A stretch of DNA of 64,000 nt from NCBI RefSeq assembly GCF_029873635.1, contig NC_080423.1, positions 104,637,773 through 104,701,772 of the forward strand, given 5' to 3'. Every line of letters begins with the position of its first letter. Positions within the stretch are counted from its first letter, which is position 1. Source of the stretch: Malania oleifera (Eukaryota > Streptophyta > Magnoliopsida > Santalales > Ximeniaceae). The translations under genes and the position numbers were made by a program. The notes under the pieces were generated by a model. It saw nothing but the letters and a program-made list of their open reading frames with translations. It was not told the origin of the DNA and made no database searches. This document shows positions 1 through 10,818 of the stretch, piece by piece.

Positions 1-1437
1 GTTTAAATGATGATATGTTGAATACGTAGAAAATTTGTTTAGTGTGGCATGAGTATAAAAATGTTGTGAAATACTGTTTTTTTTTTAATGGGGACGATAT
101 GGATTTCTATGATGGAAAACCGGCGTACGGGCCAAGATATTTTTATATGTATATGTGATTTGCCGACGTATGGGCCGTACTATGTGGATGAGATTTGCCG
201 GCGTACGGGCCGTGCTATGTGATTTGCCAGCGTACGGGCTGTGCTATGTGATTTGCCAGCGTACGATCTGTGCTATATGATTTGCCGGCGTACGGGCCGT
301 GCTATGTGATTTGCCAGCGTACGGGCTGTACTATGTGATTTGCCAGCGTACGATCTGTGCTATATGATTTGCCGGCGTACGGGCCGTGCTATGTTAAAAT
401 GTGTAATACTGGCGTACGGGCCGATGATTTTTATGATACACGTATATATGTGAAATGATATGATTGATGTGAAAATAAATGATATGAGATATTTATGTAT
501 CACGGTTTTAGTATATGTATATGATATCAGAACCTGGTTGGCTTGGTCTAGGCTAGTACTTGCACGATACCGTTGCTATGTGTCCATGGTCCTCGTGATC
601 ATAATATCTTTGTTAACGCCGTTGTACGGAGTGGTGTGAGATTGGATGGTCGATGTGGTTATTTTCAAGAAGTGTGCTGTTATCGCCCCTGGTGTACGGA
701 CCAGTCTGGGTAGACCCATCGGACCTACAGACTACTGTTTGACTTGGCAGTGGTCGGCCAACCATTGTCAGGTCCCGCCTTCGGACCACACAACCCAGTC
801 ATGTGGGGGTAATACATGACAACAGCCAACTAACCTACCAGGATTGTTTTATGTTATTATTAGTGTATGAGATGAGATATGTTTATGAAAATGCAGTATA
901 TTCTGCTATGTGTTGATATGCATATGTTTTCCCATATTTGATAAACAGTATTGAATATGTTATGTATGGTTTATGTAGAACACAGAATACTTATGTTGCC
1001 ACACACTGGTATTAGTTTATTTCCCTTACTGAGAGGTGTCTCACCCCTAAATCTTATACATTTTTTAGGAGCCCCTGATAGGAGAGTGGGAAAAGCCCCG
1101 CTGATCTAGATCAGTTGTTTGCCCTCTTTGGAAGGGTAAGTTTTTGGTAGGGACAGTTAGGTTTTGTGAGGGATTGTCCCTAGATTTCATTTTTGAGATG
1201 TATATACTGTGAGATAGTAATTGTAGTGACTCTGGTATGTGTTATGCACAATATGATGAGATGTATATGATTTTATACTTTCTGCTGCGTAGGCTTCTGC
1301 TGTATGTTTTGTTATATCCCTGGTGCCCACGGGCCAGGTGGATTGTGACCTGCTGAGCTGGGATGTATGATGTGATGATAATTTATTTATATATAAAAAA
1401 TAAATAAATATATATGAAAAAGGAGCAGGTCGTTACA
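1..1437 (+). mobile_element. Gypsy LTR, 3' portion, cut by window edge
   Basis: Non-coding 3' part of a long LTR that starts outside the window and ends with the typical terminus GTTACA at 1437. It shares ordered modules with every other Gypsy LTR here: a GATACCG/GGTACCG-GCTATG block near 570, a block near 720-810 ending in CATGACA, the hairpin TGAGAGGTGTCTCA at 1030-1043, an acceptor-like TTTTTTAG at 1061-1068 and a donor-like GGGTAAGT near 1134. The closest relatives in the window are the LTR fragments 37589-38652 (inverted) and 38653-39654. Whether it is a solo LTR or part of an element cannot be told. Confidence 0.8.
122..427 (+). repeat. Minisatellite of ~29 bp units inside LTR
   Basis: About ten units of roughly 29 bp, each containing CGTACG followed by a CTATGTGATTTGCC-like tail. 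The central units form a higher-order trimer of about 87 bp: three variants starting near 198, 228 and 257 recur in the same order at 286, 315 and 344. The array sits upstream of the GGTACCG-like module, where other LTR families here have their own arrays. Confidence 0.85.
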
Positions 1438-2245
1438 TGTATTGCAAGACTTGAAAGCTTGCATACACCATTTGATAAATCTATTACAAGGTTACACCCT
1501 AAAGTATCTGTTGTGATTGTATTTGATAAATTATTTGTTTGATACTTGATTAGGGTTTTGAGGTATTCTTGGATATTCACTTGTTGAATACACTATCTTG
1601 AACTAAGTTTTTCAAGATCTCACCTAAGTATTAAATCCATATCATCTGTGAGTGCATATTTATTTGGATTGTATTGTGGCACATATATGCTTTTGTAGAA
1701 GCGCTTAAAATTGTACGCAAAATTTTATATTCATTGATTATATTCCACGCGTGGCCTGAGGGGGTTTGATCTAGCCCGTAAGGATCAGTTGTTAGGGCCT
1801 TCCCCGCCTCGCAAGGAGAGTTTGTAAAGGTTGAGGTCAGTCCTAGTAATTTGACATGGTTGTAAACGGTGCCGCTCCACTCGTTAAGTGAGCATTAGTG
1901 AAATCCTTGAGCTTGCGAGCTGAGGTGGGGACGTAAGTAGTATTGGCCGAACCTCGATAACATATTCGGTGTCACTTTTACTTTTTCTACATTATATTAT
2001 GCTTTGTGCTTGATTTAATTTTCTTACTGAATATATTACATATCTGGTTGGCACGTTATTGTATTTGGTTGAGAGATACTGGAAGTGTGTTGCATGTACT
2101 AAAAATTGATTGATATATCATATCTGCAACTTCATACGTATCCAGACTGCCCCTAGGTTGTGTAATACTATTGCTGAATTAGTTGAACCTAGGAAGAATT
2201 TTTTAAATCTCCAATTCACCCCCTCTTAGGATTGCACCAAAGTCA
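1438..2245 (+). mobile_element. Copia-type long LTR, 3' fragment
   Basis: The sequence resembles the 3' part of the solo LTR at 60570-62714. Both share a GGTGCCGCTCCAC block, a following TTAAGTGAGC stretch, a GGCCGAACC-CGATAACATAT block, ACCCTAGGTTG, and a C-rich end of the form CCCCTCTTAGGAT-CACCAAAG. It ends near CACCAAAGTCA at 2245 and lies inside the left LTR of the Copia element that continues from 2246. Its 5' part was probably removed or displaced by the Gypsy LTR ending at 1437. No coding sequence. Confidence 0.6.
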
Positions 2246-2552
2246 ATAGTTTCCCTCTGAATACCTAACCACCCAACGTTCAAATTCAAAATCCATAAAA
2301 ATTGCTCACCGCATAGGCACATTCGTTGACGAGCACAGGGGATTCGTCGACGATCCATAGAAGACCACTCATCAATGAGAACAGGGCATTTGTCGACAAG
2401 TTCAGAACTCTGAGATTTTCTACTCTCAGGATCTACTCATCGACGAGCACAGGGCACTCGTCAACGAGTCCCTACAATGTTACCCTTTATGTTTTTTGTC
2501 TTCCTTATTTGTTTAAGAAGACCAAAGTATTAGAGCCACACCTCAAACAGCA
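2246..2552 (-). repeat. 3' LTR of the Copia element, truncated
   Basis: Aligns by eye with 11045-11348 of the right LTR, including the CTGAATACCTAACCACCC-like stretch, the dyad array and the terminal CCTCAAACA. Its inner boundary is at 2552, followed by the purine tract. Its R/U5 half is missing because another LTR ends at 2245. It carries six dyads related to TCGTCGACGA at 2323, 2344, 2369, 2390, 2437 and 2458. Confidence 0.8.
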
Positions 2553-2563
2553 ATATCCACCTT
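2553..2563 (-). other. Polypurine tract of the Copia element
   Basis: On the minus strand this reads AAGGTGGATAT just before the LTR, the usual plus-strand primer of Tnt1-like Copia elements. Position and sequence agree with the LTR boundary. Confidence 0.7.
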
Positions 2564-2580
2564 GGCGATTATACACCCCT

Positions 2581-3941
2581 TAGGAGAATTCCAAAAAACA
2601 TGTCTAACTACTCCACCTTGAACTTGAAATGCTTGGTTAGGTTTGTCTCCTTTCTATCAATTGGAGACATGGAGTAAGTCTAAGCAATACTTGAACTTCT
2701 TAGAAGTAACTGATTTTGTCAAAATATCCATTGCATTTTTAGACGTGTGAACTTTCTCCAACACAAGCTCATCTGAAGCAATCAATTCTCAAACCTTGTG
2801 GAACCTCACATTAATGTGCTTGGTTCTAGCATGGTATATCTAATTTTTCGCCAAGTAAATGGCACTCTAACTATCACAATATAGCACCACTCCATCTTAC
2901 TGTAACCCCAGCTCTCTAACTAAACCAGTTACTCATAAGGCTTCCTTTGCAGCTTTGGGAACTGCCATATATTTAGCCTCAGTCATGGATAATGCTACCA
3001 GAGACTGTATCATGGATCTCCAACATACTGGTCCTCCTACAAGGGTAAACACATATCCCATTGTCGACCTTCTTTCATCCATGTCTCCAGCATAATCAAG
3101 ATCAACAAACCCCATAACTAAAGGACAACCCTATTGCTTGTCGAATATGATGTCATATCATGATGTACCCGTAAGTATCTAAGTATTCATTTGATGGCTT
3201 CTCAATGCTGCCTTCCTGGATTAGAGAGAAACTTACTTACCACACTCACCGCATAAGCCAAATCTAGTCTTGTACACACCATGACATACATTAAACTCCC
3301 CACAGCACTAGCATAGAAGACCTTTGACATGTCCGGAATTTTCTCATCCATACTTGAGCAATCTGCAGTAGACAACTTGAAATGATTAGCTAAATGTGTA
3401 CACACTGGTCTTGCATCAGCCGTGCTAAACCTCTCCAACACCTTATGCACATAACCACCCTGAGATAACCATAATCTCCCTGTAGTTCTGTCACAATAAA
3501 TCTCCATCCCAAGTATTTTATTGGCTGAGTCAAGATCCTTCATGTAAAATTCCTTATACAATAGGTCCTTTAACTGATTCACCTCAGTTAAATCTTTTAC
3601 AACTATCAACATATCATTGGCGTACAATAACAAGAAAATAAGAGAACCATCCTCAAGCTTGTTCACATATACGCAGCAGTCATACTCACACCTCTTGTAA
3701 TCAATCTTGATAATGTAAGAATCAAACCGTTTATACAATTGCCTTGGAGACTATTTCAGCCCATAAAGAGATTTCTTCAACCTGCAAACAAAATTTTCTT
3801 TTCTTGGTTCAATGAATCCCTCCGGCTGAACCATGTAAATTTGTTCCTCCAAGTCACCGTGAAGAAACACCGTCTTCACGTCCATTTGTTCCAAATGAAG
3901 ATCATAATGGGCTAACAACCTCAACACAATTTTGATAGAAG
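2581..3941 (-). pseudogene. Copia RT (C-terminal part) and RNase H, degenerate
   Basis: Minus-strand frames give RT palm and RNase H in order: MDVKTVFLHGDLEEQIYM and a following SLYGLK (3751-3941), the polymerase box and downstream RT (3202-3738), RNase H with VDLDYAGDMDERRSTMGYVF (2933-3115), and the C-terminal DILTKSVTSKKF region near 2700. Frames are broken between these blocks. The catalytic box reads YAND instead of the usual Y-x-D-D, so polymerase activity should be lost. The frame continues upstream into the 44-bp island 6136-6179. Confidence 0.85.
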
Positions 3942-4162
3942 TGTAGAGACCTAAACCAAGAAAAATAAATAAAAGAAAATAGAAATGAATGGAAAGAAAT
4001 GAATAGAAAATAAGAGGAAAAGAAAAGAAGAATATGAGTTGGGAACACGCCAAACCATCGACAGTTTGAGGAAGTCTAAGAAAATCGTCGACGGTTTAAA
4101 CTACTGAGAGCGTTTATAAAGGGTCACAGGGCCAAATTGTCGACGGTTTCAATAAAACTGTC

Positions 4163-4316
4163 AACAGTTTCGTGCAGGGGCAACTTACTTATAAATAGTA
4201 GTTCACTCATTTTTTTTTTAGAAATTCCTTTCTCTCTCTCTCTCTCTCTAAAAAACAGTTTCGTGCGGGGGCAACTTACTTATAAATAGTAGTACACTCA
4301 TTTTTTTTTTTAGAAA

Positions 4317-4349
<33 letters not shown>

Positions 4350-4350
4350 A
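4163..4350 (+). promoter_or_regulatory. Duplicated core promoter in solo LTR
   Basis: A block of about 91 bp is repeated in tandem. Each copy has AACAGTTTCGTGC, then a GGGGCAACTTACT stretch, TATAAATAG, TAGT-CACTCA, a T-run, AGAAATTCC and a CT microsatellite. TATA boxes lie at 4190-4198 and 4281-4289. Four GTCGAC-centred dyads of the variant type ACCGTCGACGGT lie just upstream (centres near 4059, 4089, 4141, 4162). These are U3 promoter elements of the LTR. Confidence 0.8.
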
Positions 4351-5107
4351 AAAGCTAGCGTTTCGGTTTCTCTCATCCTTCATAGGATTTTCTCACTCCT
4401 AAGGCTCCCCGGGATCCGCTCTTGCTCCCCTATCATCTTTCTCTCTCCTCTCGGCTCGCCGACTTACTTTCCACGACGGTTTTGAAAAGCTAGGGTTTCC
4501 ATCTTCCTAGTATAATAGGCATATTTTCAAGAACAAGTAAGGGGAATAGATTATGTCAGGTTGTTTTATGAATTAAACTGATTAAACTGTAGTATATGGA
4601 TATATGAATACTATGATAGTTTTATTGTGAAAACCGACCGGTTAAAGTTGAGTATAAGTAAAGAAATAGTATTATATCAGTTTATTTTAGAAATTGAACT
4701 ACTTAATACGAAGTATGTGATTGCAGGAATACTACGTATGATTTTCAGAATGAATTAGGCATGTAGAAATGAGAACTATGGTTTATCGATGTATATTAGG
4801 AATGATCAAAGTGAGTAGGGTTCATTATCTTCGTTTTCTTGTAAACTATATATTTTGAGTTAAGATAAAATGGTAGAGGTGATTATACCCTAGTTTTCAT
4901 TAAAGTATACCGAGTATTATATGATATGATTTCTACGGTCAAAATTATTATGTTATGTTATGACATTCAAATCGTGTGGCATAAGATTTATTATATTAAT
5001 AAACAGGTTGTGATTTTCAAAAGGTTGTACTGTAAATGTATAGTATCATATTGATTTTACTGGAACTGTTAAAAAGAATCCACGGATATTAAAATGATAA
5101 ATGGTAT

Positions 5108-5440
5108 GAATGGACGTACGGGTCAGCATGGGATTATTCATCCCGTATCTAGGCCAACATGAGAATAAATGGATAAATAAGGATAAATGGATACGGTGAT
5201 GTACGAATCACGTGAAAGCTCGGTACCGAGGCTACTAGAGGAAGTATAGTGCAGCCCCACTATGGGGTAAAAGTGTTGGTATGTGATAGTCGACTTGGCC
5301 TGAGAAGAGTATAGTACCCTCCTGGTTCACGCGGGTCAATATGGGATTGTATCCTCCCGGTACGGGACAGCGTGGGGTTACCCTTTCCTTATACGCGGGT
5401 CAACATGGGATTTTTATCCTCTCGATATACAAGTTAGCAT
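5108..5440 (+). repeat. Degenerate repeat of GGGTCA-CATGGGAT units in LTR
   Basis: Loose repeats of a unit containing CGGGTCAACATGGGAT followed by a TATCCTCCCGGTA-like tail. They surround the GGTACCG module at about 5221. They are the counterpart of the minisatellites in the other LTR families, but more decayed. Confidence 0.5.
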
Positions 5441-6135
5441 GGGGGTGGCAAGTTGTACTTACAAACAGGACTTTATTGATTTAGCTTTGGGTTGATCACC
5501 CGGGCTAAGTTTAGCCTTTGGACTGCACAACCTGATCATGCAGGGTGAATTCATGATATTACATGATTGTGATTCATGATATTACATGATTGTCAGACAG
5601 AAAGATTCTTCCATGTATAATGATAGAATTATGTTATAACTGAGTTGAAAGTATATGATAGAATTATGTTATAAATGAAATGGAAAGTATTACCTATTTA
5701 TATAGGTATGAGTTACAGTTTTAAATGCAGTCTTTCGTAAAGTTAAAGTAAATGTTATATTTTGTCTACAAGGAAACTCATGGTAGCCACACACTAATGA
5801 TAATATATTCTTTCTTACTGAGAGGTGTCTCACCCCAACAAATTATTAAATTTTCAGGACTTGTAGAAGACTGAGCTAAGAGAGCCAGGGACGGGTTTAG
5901 TTATTGTAATTACTATAAGTGGTTTAAGATATAGAAATTTACATGTTTTGTTTTAAATCCTTTGGGTTGTAATAATGTTGTCTGGAGGTACTTATGTGGA
6001 AATGGTATAGAACTCTGGTAATGTATTTGAGGTGTTTATAATTATTTTTGTTGCGTATATGATAATTGCAGTATCAGAGATAGTATAGTATTTAATATAA
6101 CCCTTCGGACCCCTTTTTCAATTCGGGGCGTTACA

Positions 6136-6179
6136 AGAAGTATGTTGGACCATTGGAGAAAAGATTTCATCATAATCTA
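6136..6179 (-). pseudogene. 44-bp island of Copia RT between two solo LTRs
   Basis: The minus strand encodes YDEIFSPMVQHTS, the conserved RT block that normally follows the KGYSQ-GID motif. It joins in frame with 8180 onward on one side and 3941 downward on the other, once the two LTRs and one copy of each target duplication are left out. Confidence 0.9.
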
Positions 6180-7149
6180 TGTAACGACCTGCTTAATTAA
6201 CTGATTTTTTTTCCACTGTAATAATTATCATACTCTGATGTCAAAACATTATCCTAAGCAGCGAGAAGCATAATCATATAAACAAAACTTAAACCATTAC
6301 ATACAATACTAGAGTTCTGAAATGTTTTGCAATATATACAACATAACTGTATCCCCAAAAATTGCCCTCAACTAGCTAGGGTAATACAAAAATGCTCCCC
6401 AAAAATGATACTCACTCTCTGTCAGGGCACTACTAAAGCCCTTCTATTTGCGAGCCTGAACTACTCGCTTACCTAGATCACCTGAAAAATATATCAACAC
6501 TGGGATGAGCCAACGCTCAGTAAGAGAAAATATGCTATTACTAGTGTGTGACAAATGAGCTACTACATATCATGAAATCTGTTTCATATAAACATGAATA
6601 ACTGAGTACAAAAGTACGGTACAAATAATAAAACATACCACTCCTTTTCCCTATTACTTAACATAACAGTATTATGGTTATAATTCAAAATACTTCTAGT
6701 GTATATAGTAGGATCCCTGTTTTTGTAAATCAATACGTAAGTAATAGTAACTGAAACTGTTCCCTGTGGCTATCTGTGTCATGACATGCCCCTCATGACG
6801 ACGTTGTGCGGCCCGTAGGCTAGGTTTATCCTAACTAGCTAACCAGGAATAAATCACTGAACTCCGTCAGTCGACTTGCCCTCCTCAACCCATATCTGGA
6901 TGGGGAGCCTAACCTCTTCTAGGGCCTAGGTGGTCGACCATACCACGTATATCTGAATAGGTGGTTGCACTCATAAAGTAACATAGTATCTATAGCAACG
7001 GTACCGTGCTCTGTAGTTGCAAGTCCAATGGGGTCTGATATCGTATAATATATTTCTATATACATGTCTATTAGATTTACCATGATTCTGAAGTACTGAA
7101 ATAACCATGATACTACATAACATACTGAAATCTGAATAATCATAACATG

Positions 7150-7315
7150 GAACTGCATATTCGTAATACTAGAATTCGTGTTATCATGGTACTGAAATTC
7201 ATAAGATCATGGTACTAAAATATTGTAAAATCATGGTATTGAAATTCGTATAATCATGGTACTGAAATGCGTATAATCATAATACTGAAATTCGTAAAAT
7301 CATGAAACTAAATTC
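7150..7315 (-). repeat. Minisatellite of ATCATGGTACTGAAATTCGTA units
   Basis: Six or so imperfect units of about 26 bp built on ATCATGGTACTGAAATTCG. They lie upstream, in LTR orientation, of the conserved GGTACCG module. The array is private to this LTR family. Confidence 0.7.
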
Positions 7316-7813
7316 ATAAACATATCCCCGTACCATATACATAATCATAAGCCACACCATACTAAAATACATAATTTTCGTAAATAAATAAACTGCATAA
7401 TATTCAGAACTTTCCTAACATAGCATATTATCCTTACCTTATCTCTGAAAAGCCCCTACTGTACTTTAGCCTGATACTCGCAGGACCTCCTACAAAACAC
7501 CCTGAAACCAATATTTTTTAGAACTAAACATCAGTATTTTTCCATCTATAACATTTTCTCTAACTGCCACAAGGCTAAAAGGAGACTAAAAGGCCTTACC
7601 TTGAATTTGGGATGATTTCCAACTCTGATTTCCCGACGATCCGCTCCGGTAGATGCGTAGAGAATTTCGCCAGGAGCATCGTGGTAGCTTCGGATTGACG
7701 ATCCGGCAACTGGTGGGGCTGAAAATGAAGAGAGAAGGGAGAGAGAGTCGTAGGAAAGAAAGAGCAGAGAGAAAGAGAGCAGCAAGAGAATGAATAAAAA
7801 TCCCGTCTTTCCA

Positions 7814-8016
7814 CTATTTATACAGCCCGGCTCATCGACGATACACGTCACCTCGTCGACGAGTTCTTCATTAAATTCGTCGACGAAGCTCTGTGTTCGT
7901 CGACGAAATTCAGGTTATCCCAAAATCCCTCTCGGTACTTTCTCATCGACGAAGCTCTGTGTTCGTCGATGAAATTCTGAAGGCCTTCGTCGACGAAACC
8001 CTGTGTTCGTCGACGA
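7814..8016 (-). promoter_or_regulatory. TATA box and array of eight TCGTCGACGA dyads
   Basis: The minus-strand TATAAATAG lies at 7814-7822. Eight 10-bp dyads start at 7832, 7853, 7877, 7897, 7943, 7963, 7987 and 8007. Centre-to-centre distances are 21, 24, 20, 46, 20, 24 and 20 bp. Five of the eight are the perfect palindrome TCGTCGACGA. The regular spacing close to two helical turns and the position upstream of TATA suggest binding sites for a dimeric regulator; that is inference. Confidence 0.75.
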
Positions 8017-8179
8017 AGCCTGGCAAAATTCTGAAATTATGACTATTTAACATTTTCTCCAAATTACAATGTCGTCAACAAACGTGTAGCGTTTGTCAAC
8101 GAAGTCTACGGCCTCCTTCTGTTTCTATTTTCTCTCCCTCTTATTATTTAAAAATGCTATTATTCTTCAGGTCACTACA

Positions 8180-9307
8180 ATCTATCCCATTTTTCTGTGA
8201 GTATCCTTTTGCTATCAACCGTGCCTTGAATTTCTCTCCTTCTTTTTTTGAAATTGCTTCCTTCTTGCTATATACCCATTTGCAACCTATCGGTATCTTC
8301 CTATCTATAAGCTCCACCAAATACAAAGTTTGGTTTTTATGTAGTGATTTCATCTCCTCTATCATCACACTCATCCACCTATCTTTCTCCTGGTCATGCA
8401 CTACCTCTTGAAATGTAGTTGGATCGTTGCAACTAATAAGGAAAACATAAGATACTAACTCTTCGAATCCATACCTTAGTGGAGGTCTGATAGTGCGTCT
8501 AGATCTCCATATAGGAATATGGTCGACTTACTGATTTCCCGAGCTAGAGCTTCCTGCAACCATAGAACCATGATCATTGTCGTTGCCCTGAGCTTCTAAC
8601 TCCACCTACACAACATGTTCATCACTGCCCCAGCTTTCTGACTCCTGTTTCTGTTCATCACACTTTTGAGTACGCTTCACCATAGTCTTCTCATCAAATA
8701 CTACATCCCTACTAGTCACCACCTTGTTTGCCATTGGATCCCATAGCTTATACCCCTTCACACCCTCAGGATATCCCAAAAAGATGCAATGACGAGACTT
8801 TGGGTCAAGCTTAGACCTCTCCTCAATAGATACACGAACATAGGCTGGACACCCGAATACCTTCAATCCGGAGTAGTCTACTACATTTCCCATCCAAACC
8901 TCTTCTGTTACTCTACCCTCTAGTGATGCCATTGGTGATCGGTTTATCGGAAAATAAGTCATACTCACTGCCTTGCCCCAGATGTTCTTCGGTAGCCCTA
9001 TATTTAATTTGAGACACCGAGCCCTTTCAGAAAGAGTCTGATTCATTTGTTCTGCCATATCATTTTGCTGAGGTGTCTAGCGAACTGTAAAGTGTCTTTT
9101 GATGCCCTGCTCCGCACAAAACTCCATAAACCAAGAATCAACGTACTTGGTCCTATTATCCGACCTTAAGTATTTGATTCTCTTCCCTGTTAGGTTTTCC
9201 ACTTCAGCCTTCCAAATCTTAAACTTGGATAACGTATCTGATTTGTGATGTATAAAGTAAACCCAAACCTTCCGTGAGTAATTATCAATGAAAATCACAT
9301 AATACAC
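8180..9307 (-). pseudogene. Copia integrase and N-terminal RT, degenerate
   Basis: Minus-strand frames encode the integrase core (9077-9307: FIDNYSRKVWVYFI, then a YLRSDN-TKY block) and its continuation (8606-9058: MAEQMNQTLSERARCL, then KVFGCPAYV and the C-terminal GYKLWDP region). After a spacer comes the RT N-terminus (about 8180-8401: IGCKWVYSKKE, then ARLIAKGYSQKNGID). Stop codons and frameshifts separate the blocks. The D-D-E core is recognisable but the reading frame is not continuous, so no functional integrase is expected. Confidence 0.85.
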
Positions 9308-9340
9308 ATGTTCACCCTTTGATGCAACTCTAATCGGGCC

Positions 9341-10240
9341 CTAAACATCTGAATGCACATAATCAAGAATGCTTTTTGTATTGTGTATAGTTGATCTGAA
9401 CCTTGCCTTGTTTTGTTTTCCAAGAACACAAATCTTGAAAAATTCCAGCTGACATGATTTCAAGCCCTTCAACAGTTTCCTCTTGTGTAGTTCTTTCATG
9501 TCGTGTTCTCTTATATGCCCAAGGCGCATATGCCACAAGACGGTCCCATTTGATTCAATATCTATGGCTGCAGCTCCACCTACAACTGTAGTTCCCTGCA
9601 ATGTGTAGATATTCCCATCTAATTTTTGTCCTTTCATTATAGTCAGATTACCTTTCCATACCGTCAAAACTCCACCTTTGGACTTGTAATTAAAGCCATT
9701 ACACTCCAAAGTACCGAGTGATATCAAACTCTTCCTTAACTCTAGTATATGTCTTACATTACTCAACATTCTTACAACACCATCAAACATTTTTATCTTT
9801 ACATTTCCTATGCCAATTATCTTGCAAGAAACATCATTACCCTTAAGAACTGATCCAGAATTCATTAACCTGTAAGTGCTGAACCACTCTTTGTTTGGAG
9901 TCATGTGATAAGAACATGCCGAGTCAAGTATCCAAGAGTCCATTAGATTTTCCAACCCCGCTGAAATTGATAGAACATCACCATCACTACGTGCTAAACC
10001 TCCTTCTTGAACAACATTCACAGATTTTGAAGTACCCTTATATTTCTCAGAATTTCTCTTCTTCCAATCCGGACATTCTGGTTTCACATGCCCCTTTTTA
10101 CTGAATTTATAACACTGGATTTCTTTCTTCTTCTCGGATTGATTTTGAGATTTTTGACTTGATCCATGTTTGGATTTTCCTTTGCCTCGCTCATTATTAT
10201 ACTTTACCATAAGTCCTTCTTCTTCATCATATATTTTCAA
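9341..10240 (-). pseudogene. Copia gag end, protease and GAG-pre-integrase
   Basis: A 299-codon open frame with a zinc knuckle remnant (CYKFSKKGHVKPEC; the second Cys of CX2CX4HX4C is Phe), a protease motif WILDSACSYHMT (the active-site Gly after Asp-Ser is Ala), and the pre-integrase region WHMRLGHIREHDMKEL with the following ICVLGKQ, in which one Cys of the HHCC finger is missing. Altered residues in all three domains point to long inactivity. Confidence 0.85.
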
Positions 10241-10818
10241 TCTTTAATGAAAATTTAGCAAAACACTTGTTACCTCTTCTAGATCAAAAGTTTCTTTTCC
10301 CCACGTAAAAGTGGTCACAAGATTTTCATAGGTATAAGTTGAGGGCAAAAAGTTTAACAACGTCAAAGCTTTGTCATGCTCATCGAACTTAACATCAACT
10401 CCCATCAAATCACTAATAATTTGATTGAAAACTTTAATGTGTTGATCTAAGTTTTATCCTTCAACCATCTTAAGTCAATGCAAACGTTACTTAAGAAAAA
10501 AGTTTATTATTGAGAGATTTGGACATGTATCAATTCTCTAGCTTTCGCCATATAGCCGCCGAATAATCCTCCTCCATCACCCGATAGAGTACTTCGTCAA
10601 CCAAACATAAACGTATTGTAGAAGCGGTCTTTGCTTGTAATTCTCCCCATGTTGCCTCATCCATTCTATCCGGTCGAACACCGAGTAATGCCTTTCCCAT
10701 TCCTTGTTGTACAAGAATGTCTTTCACTCTCCTCTGTCATAAAACAAAGTTCTCGATTCCATCAAATTTGACGATGTCAAATCTTGCAGAAGATGATCCC
10801 GATGTCATGACAACAATC
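10241..10818 (-). pseudogene. Copia gag, degenerate
   Basis: Contains a 65-codon open stretch at 10530-10727 (QQGMGKALLGVRPDRMDEAT) typical of Copia gag, followed by broken frames that include a KLLTFLPSTYENL-like stretch. It sits just downstream of the PBS on the minus strand. Capsid-type structural protein in the family; no full frame here. Confidence 0.75.

Larger units (their letters stand above)
3942..6135 (+). mobile_element. Solo Gypsy LTR, target duplication AGAAG
   Basis: A 2194-bp LTR starting TGTAGAGACC and ending GTTACA, flanked by perfect 5-bp repeats AGAAG at 3937-3941 and 6136-6140. No internal region remains, so it is a solo LTR left by LTR-LTR recombination. It has TATAAATAG at 4190 and 4281, GA/CT tracts, a GGTACCG module near 5221 and the hairpin TGAGAGGTGTCTCA at 5819-5832. 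It interrupts the RT gene of the Copia element. Confidence 0.93.
6180..8179 (-). mobile_element. Solo Gypsy LTR, target duplication ATCTA
   Basis: A 2000-bp LTR in minus orientation. It begins (minus strand) TGTAGTGACC and ends GGTCGTTACA, flanked by perfect repeats ATCTA at 6175-6179 and 8180-8184. Minus-strand features in order: dyad array 7832-8016, TATA box 7814-7822, CT-rich leader, minisatellite near 7150-7315, GGTACCG module near 7000, hairpin TGAGCGTTGGCTCA at 6506-6519, end at 6180. No internal sequence, hence a solo LTR. Confidence 0.93.

Noticed and set aside
122..427. Regular short repeats resembling a CRISPR array
   Set aside because: Direct tandem minisatellite without unique spacers, inside a plant LTR.
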